Shown here: positions 38,401 to 46,422 of the stretch, piece after piece
How positions within the stretch are numbered: the first letter of the stretch is position 1
Layout: each line of letters starts with the position of its first letter
DNA from: Phycisphaeraceae bacterium
GTDB lineage: Bacteria; Planctomycetota; Phycisphaerae; Phycisphaerales; UBA1924
Assembly: GCA_021299385.1 (NCBI GenBank)
Contig: JAJTGZ010000001.1
Span: forward strand, 1 to 64,000
Length of the DNA: 64,000 bases
Reading direction: 5' to 3'
Notes under the pieces: generated by a model
Seen by the model: the letters and a program-made list of their open reading frames with translations, nothing else
What the model was told of the DNA's origin: nothing
Database searches by the model: none
Position numbers and translations under genes: made by a program

Positions 38401-38558
38401 CGGAGTTGATGCAGGCGGTGGGGACAGATGAGCAGCTGGTAACCTTTGTCGACCCGGCCCAACCCGCGCCGGTGCGGGCAAGGTTCATCGAGTGGAACCT
38501 GCGCGAGAAACGGATCAACACCGAGGGTGTCGCGCCGATCATGATCGTGCCGAAGTGA
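35478..38558 (+). CDS. large LptC/OstA(LptA)-like protein
   Basis: single N-terminal TM; AVISAKQGTFYTPKGRSEPESGRFEGGVKVELFD; long repetitive beta-rich region; overlaps the kdsC stop. Confidence 0.65.
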   Translation: MMGVWALVSLRWPMHEHGQRPGEEVDASTVRKPTAVDIRRAGMLLAVAVGVFLVVVFTLVLVARKYAGGLAKGPAGPAINLPSVGGNEPAPTIGEASPGASTGQARVRFMDKADPGREASRLEWEKLQPGADGQALVERPRGFIYLKDGSMAVISAKQGTFYTPKGRSEPESGRFEGGVKVELFDAVQGRPGEPARGIDIQNDVPTIIATTRTLLFNAPESEMSTTDAFVIETDKLSITGAGALVVFDQVEEGISRAEFAKVDDVRIWPAGRPGLKPSTTARSLAGPGGGRDGAGQVKVESRRVYRLVLDEDVSLLQGLRKLLAARVEAWVTLVNNQLPDGAIGAFGRVDASGQSGAAAAGGEPSVAENQVIIASWKGRAVLTPARATPDEMAGNLVALRLMGGAGGPVRVIDGPAKLAGEAPIVEYGATTRTLAMRGSTGRNVVLTAGGTGTLVCGSVKADLTTGIVQIDGSGEIDSAKADGGPAFSATWSEAFRLRLKQENGSIEPWPLSAMARGNVQARSGDVVATGQMAELEFARPAQGQTRSALRQLVLTGAAKVVTPRTDGQPGSDEVAGNVLTLSMKPGPLGSEVAERVVVRGGARAAVRTLLIKAEEFAADLGIDANGRTTAGKMVATGKPTVSDASGLEASADRIEADATAGTAELTGQPVVIRRDGATMTGTTVRLVQREQTALVQGPGRITAESADNARPSKLQASWQTGARFDGKAGRIEAEGQIEAEIRVGADEVNTARGQRLVLLLDMTEQAKAPVPASSVAGGGANTQIKSVEISAGSAAGAPPAQFQHRTFAASGNQGTPARMVYLQGATIAASVQNGTLTVDGPGKLLVDDRSSTPAQAPAPGAGPLANLAGGKGRSLFAWGGSMQMNRATGQMKMQGQVQLTHRPAGVAGSEAATDPSAGQVLLDCNELQATLRGVDAAAGGALKADLSRVEALGSVRAASEGRELLAERLMFDAQAELMQAVGTDEQLVTFVDPAQPAPVRARFIEWNLREKRINTEGVAPIMIVPK

Positions 38559-38586
38559 TCGCAGTGGCTGGGAGGCTCAGGACCAG

Positions 38587-38624
38587 AACCCCTCCCGCCA
38601 GGGGATGGGCATGGGTGGGGTTGG
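38587..38624 (-). repeat. dispersed palindromic repeat (inverted, diverged copy)
   Basis: aacccctcccgccaggggatgggcatgggtggggttgg. Confidence 0.7.
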
Positions 38625-38633
38625 CTCTCAGTG

Positions 38634-38654
38634 GTGCAGGCTTCCAGCCTGCAC
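38634..38654. repeat. perfect hairpin GTGCAGGCT-TCC-AGCCTGCAC
   Basis: direct reading, 9-bp stem and 3-nt TCC loop. Confidence 0.9.
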
Positions 38655-38778
38655 AGCAAAGTTCATTTCACCACCGAGGCACAGGGGCACTGAGAAGTGA
38701 GAGGGCTGGATTTTCCGCTTGCAGACTGATGTCTGTTCGCTCTGCGACTTTGAGGCTGTGTGGTCAAGGCCTCTGCAT

Positions 38779-38893
38779 CGCGGGCGGGACGCCCGCGCCA
38801 CCAGACGCCCGCGCCACCGGGGACGCCCGCGCCACCGGGGACGCCCACGCCACCGGGGACGCCCGCGCCACCGATAGCTTACGCCACCGGGGG
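38779..38893. repeat. 18-bp minisatellite (GACGCCCGCGCCACCGGG)n led by CGCGGGCG-GGA-CGCCCGCG hairpin
   Basis: units at 38788, 38804, 38822, 38840, 38858 with few substitutions. Confidence 0.9.
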
Positions 38894-38903
38894 CTTTAAA
38901 GTC

Positions 38904-40790
38904 CTACTTGCGTGCTTCTAGTTCCTGCCAGCGCTGGTAGAGCGTTGCCACGCGGCCCTGCGCGTCGGCCATCGCCTGCCCAAGCTCGGCCATCTTCCGG
39001 TGGTCGCTGAGCACGTTTGGTGCCGAGAGCCTCTCGGTTGCCAAGCCGAGTTCACCCTCGGCTATCTCTATCGCGCGCTCGATGCCCGCCAGTTCCTGCT
39101 GCTCTTTGTACGTCAGTTTTTTCTTCACCGGCGTAACGACGGCCGGGGCCTTGGCCTTTGCCCCTTGCGTCCCCTCACCTTCGAGCACCTTGTGCAGGCG
39201 TTGCCACTGCGGGTAATCGGCAAAGTACCGCGCGCCCCCCTTGCCGTCCAGGGCCAGCACGCGTGTGGCCAGGCGGTCGAGCATCGCCCGGTCGTGCGTA
39301 ACGAGCACCACCGCGCCGGGAAACTCTTCGAGGCTCTCTTCGAGCACATCCAGGCTTGCAAGGTCCAGGTCGTTGGTCGGCTCGTCGAGGATCAGCACAT
39401 CGGCCGGTTCAAGCATCAGGCGCGCAATGTGCACGCGCGCCTGCTCACCACCCGAGAGCGAGCGCACCCGCCCCCGCAACTGGTCCTTGCCAAAGAGGAA
39501 CATCCCGGCCCAGGTAGCGATGTGGATCGTCTGCCCGCGGTAGACGACCGCATCGGCGGGGCTGAGCGCCTCGCCGAGGGTTGCGTCGGGGTCAAGCTCG
39601 GTGCGGTGCTGGCTAAAGAGGACCACGCGGAGTTTGTCGGCACGCTTGATCGTCCCCAGCGCGGGCGTGCCGTGGGGGAGTTGATCGGCGATGGTTTTCT
39701 CCTCTGCCAGCATCGCCGGCGTCGGCGAGTCGCTGAGCAGTTCGCCCGTGAGGAGTTTGATGAGCGTGGTCTTGCCCGCGCCGTTGGGGCCCATCAGGCC
39801 GAGCTTGCTGCCGGGGGTAAGGGCGATGTCGAGGTTCTCAAAGAGTTTCCGCCCGCCGAGGGTCTTGCCCAGGCCGCGCCCGACGAGGAGTTTTTGCGTC
39901 TGGCGGTCGGTGGCTGAGAAGTCGATTTGTGCCGCACGTGCGGGGGCGTTGCGGGCCTTGAGCACTTCCAGTTCGTCCATGCGTTCGTACGACGCGTCGA
40001 TACGGCTCTTGCTCTTGGTCCGCCTGGCCTTGGCCCCGCGTGAGAGCCACCGCAGGTCTTCTTTGACCTGTGCCGAGAGGGCCTGCTGCTGCTTGGCCTG
40101 CCCTTCGAGGAACTCGCTTTTGCGGCGCAGGAACTCGCCGTAGGCGCCCGCGACGGAGAATGTGCCGTCGGGGTACGCCCCGCTGAGTTCGACGATGCGC
40201 GTGGCTGTCTGCTCTAAGAATGCCCGGTCGTGCGTAACGACGATCGAGGCGAACTGGTTGCCCGAGAGGGTTTCTTCCAGCCAGTCGATTCCTTCAACAT
40301 CCAGGTGGTTTGTCGGCTCGTCGAGCAGGAGCAGGTCGGGCTCCTGGGCCAGTGCGCGGGCGATGGAGACGCGCTTGCGCTGCCCGCCGGAGAGGCCCTC
40401 GCACAGCGCGTCCATGTCTTCGATGCCGACGCGGGCCAGGGTCATCTCCGCGGCCAGTTCGAGCTCGTGGTGGTCGTGCAGGTGGGGGAGTTTGCCGGCC
40501 TTGGCCAGCTCTTCCAGTGCGCCGACGACCGCTGATTTGATCGTCGCGCCGGGTGCGAAGGCGTCGGCCTGTGCGACGTACGCCGAGCGCAGGCCGCGCC
40601 GCAGCGAGATCGTCCCCCCGTCGGCGTCCTCAAGGCCGGCGAGTATCTTCAGCAGCGTGCTCTTGCCCGCGCCGTTGGGCCCGATCAGCCCCACACGCTC
40701 GCGCTCCTGGATGCTCAGCGACACGGCAGTAAAGAGCGTCCGGTCGGCAAAGTGCTTGGCAATCGCCCGTGCTGTCAAGATCGCGGCCAT
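38904..40790 (-). CDS. ABC-F family ATPase (Uup/EttA-like)
   Basis: two ABC domains: GPNGAGKSTLLKILAG/LSGGQRKRVSIARAL and GPNGAGKTTLIKLLTG/LSGGEQARVHIARL; no TM region. Confidence 0.93.
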   Translation of the reverse strand: MAAILTARAIAKHFADRTLFTAVSLSIQERERVGLIGPNGAGKSTLLKILAGLEDADGGTISLRRGLRSAYVAQADAFAPGATIKSAVVGALEELAKAGKLPHLHDHHELELAAEMTLARVGIEDMDALCEGLSGGQRKRVSIARALAQEPDLLLLDEPTNHLDVEGIDWLEETLSGNQFASIVVTHDRAFLEQTATRIVELSGAYPDGTFSVAGAYGEFLRRKSEFLEGQAKQQQALSAQVKEDLRWLSRGAKARRTKSKSRIDASYERMDELEVLKARNAPARAAQIDFSATDRQTQKLLVGRGLGKTLGGRKLFENLDIALTPGSKLGLMGPNGAGKTTLIKLLTGELLSDSPTPAMLAEEKTIADQLPHGTPALGTIKRADKLRVVLFSQHRTELDPDATLGEALSPADAVVYRGQTIHIATWAGMFLFGKDQLRGRVRSLSGGEQARVHIARLMLEPADVLILDEPTNDLDLASLDVLEESLEEFPGAVVLVTHDRAMLDRLATRVLALDGKGGARYFADYPQWQRLHKVLEGEGTQGAKAKAPAVVTPVKKKLTYKEQQELAGIERAIEIAEGELGLATERLSAPNVLSDHRKMAELGQAMADAQGRVATLYQRWQELEARK

Positions 40791-41026
40791 AGGTCAACGC
40801 TCACAAGTCCATCCACACACACGACACAAGCACGCGCGACAAGCACGGGGCCAAAGGTAGGTGCCCACACGCCGCTGCACGCCGGAGATGCCCGTAATGA
40901 AAATGAGCCGCCGGTCGGCGGACCTTGTAAGACACGCAGACTGGCCCGCTCACTTCTTGTTCTTGAACATCCCACGCAGCGAGGTGCCGTGAAACTGGAT
41001 CAACAGCCGCCAGCAAAGCACGCCCC

Positions 41027-41362
41027 TTACTTCGCCCCCGGATCAATCTCCCGCAAATACGGCCAGGAGTAAATCCCCGTGTCGTGCCCGTCGCTAAAGC
41101 GGATGCGGATGGCATAGTTGCCGACCAGTTCCGCAGACTCGGCCACCAGCACCCCGCTGCCCAGTGCCCGCACCGCCGAGGCCGGCAGGATCGCCAGCGG
41201 GTTCTTTGCCTGCTCCTGGCGTAACTCCTTCATCTCCGCGCTGGGGGACATCTTCCGCAGGTAGGCGATGGAGTAGTACGACGTACCCCCGTCGGCCCAC
41301 TGCACTGTCAGGCCCTTGTCTTTTTTTAGGTCGATAGCCGTCGGAGGTGGTTCCACGGGCAA
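41027..41362 (-). CDS. DUF971 family protein
   Basis: KDKGLTVQWADGGTSYYSIAYLRKMSP...NYAIRIRFSDGHDTGIYSWPYLREI. Confidence 0.85.
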   Translation of the reverse strand: MPVEPPPTAIDLKKDKGLTVQWADGGTSYYSIAYLRKMSPSAEMKELRQEQAKNPLAILPASAVRALGSGVLVAESAELVGNYAIRIRFSDGHDTGIYSWPYLREIDPGAK

Positions 41363-41662
41363 ACCTTAGCCAAGGACCACCCCCACCCACACCTACACCC
41401 CCACCCCGTCCACCCCCGCCGATAACCACTGTTGCCCACCGGGCGACGCGCAAAGAGCGCGTCGTTTACTCCCGCTTTTGCGCGTCGATCTTGCGCTGTG
41501 CACTCCCAGGACCCTCAACCTGGCTCGCCCGGGGCCGGAATTGCGATGACTGCACCTCGCCAAGAGCCGGCGGAGGCCTGCTCCAGTTTGTTCAACGCCG
41601 ACTGCGGGGACCGCACCACCGGCAAACCAAAACGCCCTTCACACCTTTGTCAGGAGCCTCCC

Positions 41663-42412
41663 ATGCAGAACGATCAGATCGTCGAAAAGTTTTTCGAGAC
41701 CCTCATCACCGGCAACCGGCCCCAGGCCAGGCAACTGGCCAACGGGCTGCACGCCAACTGCGGCTGGACGAGCACTAGGCTCATCACCGACCTTTTCTGG
41801 CCCACATATGAGCTTCTGGATCGCCTCTACCGCGCCGATCAGCTGGGCAAGCTTGCGCACCACACGGCTACGCGCCTGTTACGGGTGCTGGTAGACCAGA
41901 ACTCGATCGACCTGCCCAAGGCCCCGAGCAACAGCCGGACGGTGATGGCCTTCTGCGGCCCGGCCGAGGGTGATGAGATGGGCGCACAAATGGCCGTCGA
42001 TCTGCTGGAGGCCTCGGGTTTTGCCGTGACGTTCTCGGGTGGTGGGATTGCCAACGACGAGATCATGGCGCAGGTCAACGAGCTCAAGCCCGACGTGCTG
42101 TTGATGTTTGCGAGCGCACCGGGGGACCTGCCCAATATCCGTTCGCTGATCGACAATGTCCGTGAGATCGACGCTTGCCCGAACATGCAGTTTGCGGTGG
42201 GGGCGGGGGTCTTTAACCGTGCCGAGGGCCTGGCCGAGGAGATCGGTGCGGATCTGTGGGCGAGTTCGCCGCTGGAGATGGTCGACGTGCTGATCACGCA
42301 GCCGGCCCGTCGGGCTGGGAGCGAGCAGCGGACAGTCGGCAAGCGTGCCCGCAAGCCTGCGCAAGGGAAGCAGGGTGAGGTTCGGCAGGAGGTCCGGGCT
42401 GAGGCGGCGTAA
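41663..42412 (+). CDS. cobalamin-binding-fold (B12-binding domain) protein
   Basis: N-terminal helical cap-like region, then TVMAFCGPAEGDEMGAQMAVDLLEASGFAVTFSGGGIANDEIMAQVNELKPDVLLMFAS. Confidence 0.7.
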   Translation: MQNDQIVEKFFETLITGNRPQARQLANGLHANCGWTSTRLITDLFWPTYELLDRLYRADQLGKLAHHTATRLLRVLVDQNSIDLPKAPSNSRTVMAFCGPAEGDEMGAQMAVDLLEASGFAVTFSGGGIANDEIMAQVNELKPDVLLMFASAPGDLPNIRSLIDNVREIDACPNMQFAVGAGVFNRAEGLAEEIGADLWASSPLEMVDVLITQPARRAGSEQRTVGKRARKPAQGKQGEVRQEVRAEAA

Positions 42413-42448
42413 GGAGCATATCCAAATAGGATGCTAACGTAAGTCTTT

Positions 42449-42485
42449 GACGCCGGGCAGTCCGATAATCGGATTGCCCGGCGTC
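42449..42485 (+). terminator. Rho-independent terminator
   Basis: GACGCCGGGCAGTCCGAT-A-ATCGGATTGCCCGGCGTC followed by GTATTTGGGTTTT. Confidence 0.85.
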
Positions 42486-42501
42486 GTATTTGGGTTTTGA
42501 T

Positions 42502-42600
42502 GGGTAGGTCGGCTCTCCGAGCCGAGCGTATTGGACTTTTCGTCGCCAACATCGTTGACCAACCCCACCCCTGCCGCTCCCCTCGGGGGAGGGGTTCTGA
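42502..42600 (+). repeat. composite repeat: GTAG + TCGGCTC-TCC-GAGCCGA hairpin + dispersed CCCCTCCCC hairpin
   Basis: second copy of the 16682-16776 element. Confidence 0.88.
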
Positions 42601-42664
42601 GTTAGACATGGGCAAGATTTGGGGAGTTTGCAACCTTGGGTGGGATTGTGAGGTACACTCTATC

Positions 42665-43258
42665 GTGCTCACAGCTGTGCAAGAGCGTGGGTTGATCCGG
42701 CGTGCCCTTGAGGGGGATAGGTCGTCTGCGGAGGCGTTGGTCAAGGCGCATCAGGGGCCGTTGTATGGGTACATGCTTCGTCTGACGGGCCGGCCTGAGG
42801 TGGCCGAGGATGTTGTGCAGGAGGCGTTTGTGCGGGCGCTCACGCACCTGCACCGGTATGACGAGCGTTTCCGGTTTAGCACGTGGTTGTTTACGATTGC
42901 CAAGAGGTTGCACGTCAACGCGCGGACGAAGTTGGCGCCGGTCTTTGATAGTGAGTCGGCGGCGATCGCGGCCGATGACCGTGCTGAGCGAGCGAGGCCT
43001 GGCGTGGGTGGGGGGAGCGAGTCGAGCGATATGGCCGGCGCGTCGCTGCGTGAGGCGCTCGGGGCGTTGACGGCGGATCAGCGCGAGGTGGTGCTGCTAT
43101 ATTACCAGTTGCAGTGGCCAGTCGAGCAGATCGGGGAGTATCTTGATCTGCCTGTGGGGACAGTGAAGAGTCATCTCTTCCGAGCCCGGGCCAGGCTGCG
43201 TAGTGCGCTGGCCGAGGACCGTGCGGTGCAGGCCTGGTTGGCGGAGGTGCCCGCATGA
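42665..43258 (+). CDS. ECF-type RNA polymerase sigma factor
   Basis: LVKAHQGPLYGYMLRLTGRPEVAEDVVQEAFVRAL (region 2), ALTADQREVVLLYYQLQWPVEQIGEYLDLPVGTVKSHLFRARARLR (region 4); GTG start assumed. Confidence 0.9.
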   Translation: MLTAVQERGLIRRALEGDRSSAEALVKAHQGPLYGYMLRLTGRPEVAEDVVQEAFVRALTHLHRYDERFRFSTWLFTIAKRLHVNARTKLAPVFDSESAAIAADDRAERARPGVGGGSESSDMAGASLREALGALTADQREVVLLYYQLQWPVEQIGEYLDLPVGTVKSHLFRARARLRSALAEDRAVQAWLAEVPA

Positions 43259-43983
43259 GCGGCTGGCGTGATGATTCATTCCGTCTGCCTGGCCCGAGTG
43301 GTGAGGACTTGGCGGAGCGGTTGTCGGCGACGGGATCGTCGCCTGATTTTTCGTCGGCGATATTGTGCCGGGTTGGGCAGGAGCGGCCGTTTGCCTGCGG
43401 TCGTGTGCAGAGGGTTCGGCGGTGGGTGCGTGTGGGGGTTGGGGCTGCGGGCATTGGCGGCGCGTGCGTGCTTGCGATCGCGGCGATCTGGATGCCCGAG
43501 ATCATGCCGTGGTCGCGGGATGTGCAGCGGCCTGTTACGAGGTTGATGAGCGACGCGGGTGAGTCGGCGCGTGCGTCGATGCGGGCGATCCGAGAGGTGC
43601 CTGGGCGGATTGAGCGGCTGGCTGTTGGTGTGCCTGCGGCCCAGCCGGTGCAGGTGGCCGAGGGTGCCGAGCCGAGCGTTGCGGCGGCGATGATGGACAA
43701 GACGTTGCCGGTGTTTTCGGCGTTGAGTGATTCGCCGTCGATCAGGCTGGCGGCGTCGATTGATTGGGCGAGGCCCGGGGTGGCGAAGGGGTCTGTTGCT
43801 GGTGAGGGGGCGCTGGCGCAGGTTGCGGGGATGCTGCGGCGTGCGGAGCAGAGCGTGGGGCGTGGTGTTGGTGGTGGGCGTGGTGTTGTTGGTGGTGGTG
43901 GGGAGAACCATTTGCTGTTTGGGGGTGATGGGGGCGCGTGGTCGGGGCCGGCGTTTGGGCAACCGATGAACGGGCCGCAGTGA
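43255..43983 (+). CDS. single-TM protein coupled to the ECF sigma factor (candidate regulator)
   Basis: ATGA overlap with ECF stop; one TM segment VRVGVGAAGIGGACVLAIAAIWM. Confidence 0.6.
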   Translation: MSGWRDDSFRLPGPSGEDLAERLSATGSSPDFSSAILCRVGQERPFACGRVQRVRRWVRVGVGAAGIGGACVLAIAAIWMPEIMPWSRDVQRPVTRLMSDAGESARASMRAIREVPGRIERLAVGVPAAQPVQVAEGAEPSVAAAMMDKTLPVFSALSDSPSIRLAASIDWARPGVAKGSVAGEGALAQVAGMLRRAEQSVGRGVGGGRGVVGGGGENHLLFGGDGGAWSGPAFGQPMNGPQ

Positions 43984-43985
43984 GG

Positions 43986-45566
43986 ATGCCGGTGGCGCGC
44001 TGGTTGGGTGGATTGATCTTGCTCTTGGCCGTGCGTGTTGCGTTGGCCGATGAGGCGGGCATCGCTGGCGTGGTGAGCCGGTTGCCCGATGAGGTTCGTG
44101 GCGTTGTGGTGATCCGGGACCCGATGGGTTTACGGGCGCGATTGGTGCCCAGCGAGCCGGCGGCTGTGTTTACACGGCTTGGGATGCTCCCCGGGATCGA
44201 CCGCCCGTGGCAGGCTCTGGCCCAGGCGCTTGAACTGCCAAGCCAGCAGGCGATGGAAGATTTATTGGGTGGTGGGGTTGCGGTCATCGCGACGGATGTG
44301 GTGGTCCGGCAGGGGCAGCCGAAGGTGCAGTATGCGATCGTGGGCCTGGTTTCCGAGGCGACGGCCGATCGGGTGCGGGAGAAACTGCGGGCGATCCCGG
44401 CGATGGTGGTGGGTGGGCAACCTGTGTATGCGATCGAGAACGGGTCGTTGTGGATGCTGCTGCGTCCGATGCCGGGGTTGGTTGGGGTCAGGACGCACGC
44501 GGTGGTTGTAACGGCCAGCAGCGCCGATGCGAAGGGGCTTGAGCCGCTGGCGGAGATGCTCGGGCGGGTGCCCGGTGAGCAGGCTGGTGGTGCGGGCCGT
44601 CTGGTGGGGACGGCGGCGTGGGAGGGTGCGTTTAGCGATGTGCCCGGGGTGTGGGGGCAGGGGAGGCCTGCGCGTGGGGATGTGGTGGTTGTTTGGCGCG
44701 CGGGGGTGGAGAGATCGGGGTGGTCTGTTGCGCGCGTGCAGGTGGAGGGTGCGCGTTGGGCGTGCTCAGCGTTTTCGACGGATGGGGCGTTGTTTGGGCG
44801 TTTTGGGGAGCCGGCTGGTGAGCGTGGCGTGATGGGTGGGATGGATGGTGGTCTGATCGAGCGTTTGCCGGGCGGGTCGGTGCTGGTGCTGCACGACTGC
44901 ACGGGGGTGGTGCAGATGGATGCGAAGGAGGGGGTGAAATATGGGGTTGGGGGTGGTAAGGGGGGGCAAGCGAGGGAGATGTTGGTGGTGGTTCGGCGGG
45001 GCGCGTTGGCGCACCTGGATGTGGCTGTAGCCGAGCGGTCGGGTGGGCTGGAGGAGGGTGCGGCGCGTCTGGACACGGTGGCGATGGGGATGCTTGCGCG
45101 GGTGCGCAAGGGGGAAGGGCAGCGGGTGGGGCCGGATGCGGGGGTGCTGAAGGTGCTGGATTTTTCAACGTGGCGGCAGGTGCCGTTGCGGCTGGTGCCC
45201 GGGATGGGGTTGATGCCGCTGGTGGGCCCGCGCCCACAGATGGCCTGGCGCGGGGTGGTGGGGGCAAGGGGAGAGGTGTGGTCGTTGTGGGCGTGGTCGC
45301 CGGGTGCGGAGGGAACGCCTGGGGAGGATGTGAGCAAGGCGCTGGCTGGTGGTGGGGGGGGTGATGATGGGCGGTTGTATCTGCTGCGGCTGCGTGCGAG
45401 GCCGAACGAGGGGATGGGTGGGTTGCCGGCGGCGATTGCGCTGCCGTTTGCGGATGTTGGGGTGGTGCACGATGTGGTGCTGGATGTGTGGCGAGAGGGT
45501 GGGCGCGCGCGTGCGGAGTGTGTGGTGGAGTGGGGAAGGCCCGGTGAGGAGGTTGAGGGCAAGTGA
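43986..45566 (+). CDS. secreted protein of unknown function in ECF operon
   Basis: signal peptide MPVARWLGGLILLLAVRVALA; immediately downstream of 43255-43983. Confidence 0.6.
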   Translation: MPVARWLGGLILLLAVRVALADEAGIAGVVSRLPDEVRGVVVIRDPMGLRARLVPSEPAAVFTRLGMLPGIDRPWQALAQALELPSQQAMEDLLGGGVAVIATDVVVRQGQPKVQYAIVGLVSEATADRVREKLRAIPAMVVGGQPVYAIENGSLWMLLRPMPGLVGVRTHAVVVTASSADAKGLEPLAEMLGRVPGEQAGGAGRLVGTAAWEGAFSDVPGVWGQGRPARGDVVVVWRAGVERSGWSVARVQVEGARWACSAFSTDGALFGRFGEPAGERGVMGGMDGGLIERLPGGSVLVLHDCTGVVQMDAKEGVKYGVGGGKGGQAREMLVVVRRGALAHLDVAVAERSGGLEEGAARLDTVAMGMLARVRKGEGQRVGPDAGVLKVLDFSTWRQVPLRLVPGMGLMPLVGPRPQMAWRGVVGARGEVWSLWAWSPGAEGTPGEDVSKALAGGGGGDDGRLYLLRLRARPNEGMGGLPAAIALPFADVGVVHDVVLDVWREGGRARAECVVEWGRPGEEVEGK

Positions 45567-46348
45567 GCTACGCTGGGCCTATGCCCGGCACGCTCCCGCT
45601 GCGTCAATACGACCTGGTGATCTGCGACATCGATGGGTGCCTGGTCAGCGAGGGGCAGGAGTCCTTTGACGTAGAGGCATTGTCGAAGGTCGCGGCGTAC
45701 AACCGCCTTGCTGTGGAGCGTGGGGATAGGCCTTTGATAACGCTGTGCACGGGGAGGCCGCAGCCGTTTGCGGAGGCTGTGTGTCGGTTGATTGGGAATG
45801 TGCACGTGCCGTGTGTGTGTGAGATGGGGGTGTGGTTGTATGACCCGGGTACGAACGAGTATGAGATGGACCCTGGGATCACGGGTGGGGACTTGTCGGC
45901 GGTGCGTGCGTTGAGCGCGTGGTGCGAGCAGGAGTGGGGGCGTGGGGTGGGCGGTGGTGTGAGCCAGCAGCCGGGGAAGAACGCGAGCGTAACGCTGTGG
46001 CACCGGGACACGGCGTATCTGCGGACGCTGGTGCCGAGGGTGGAGGGCAAGTGCCGGGAGATGGGGTGGCCGTTCCGGGTGAGCATGACGTGGTTTTACA
46101 TCAACTGTGATTTGAGGCATGTGAGCAAGGGGACGGGGCTGGACCGCCTGAGCGCGAGGCTACGGATACCGAAGGAGCGATTGGCGGGGATCGGGGACAC
46201 GGCCAGCGACAAGTGCATCGCCGAGCGTGTGGGGTTCTTCGCATGCCCGAGCAACGCGGCGGCAGCGATCAAGGAGCATGCGCACTATGTTGCGAAGGGG
46301 GCGGAGGCGGTGGGGGTGGTGGAGATTTTGGAGAGGTTGGTGGGGTGA
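45563..46348 (+). CDS. HAD-superfamily hydrolase (Cof/sucrose-phosphatase-like)
   Basis: YDLVICDIDGCLVSEGQESFD, LITLCTGRPQPFAEAV, LAGIGDTASDKCIAERVGFFACPSNA. Confidence 0.82.
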   Translation: MSYAGPMPGTLPLRQYDLVICDIDGCLVSEGQESFDVEALSKVAAYNRLAVERGDRPLITLCTGRPQPFAEAVCRLIGNVHVPCVCEMGVWLYDPGTNEYEMDPGITGGDLSAVRALSAWCEQEWGRGVGGGVSQQPGKNASVTLWHRDTAYLRTLVPRVEGKCREMGWPFRVSMTWFYINCDLRHVSKGTGLDRLSARLRIPKERLAGIGDTASDKCIAERVGFFACPSNAAAAIKEHAHYVAKGAEAVGVVEILERLVG

Positions 46349-46378
46349 TGTGGGTTCCAAAGTTACCGAGTAAACGCC

Positions 46379-46384
46379 TATAAT
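46379..46384 (+). promoter_or_regulatory. consensus -10 hexamer TATAAT upstream of the AAA ATPase gene
   Basis: TATAAT about 39 bp before the TTG start; -35 match is weak. Confidence 0.4.
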
Positions 46385-46422
46385 GACGGTCTGCGCTTGC
46401 TTTAGTCGGTATCCTGTCAGTA

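Noticed and set aside
38492-38899. ORF of 135 aa ending PDARATGDARATGDAHATGDARAT
   Set aside because: It is the translated minisatellite plus intergenic repeats; no start context or homology
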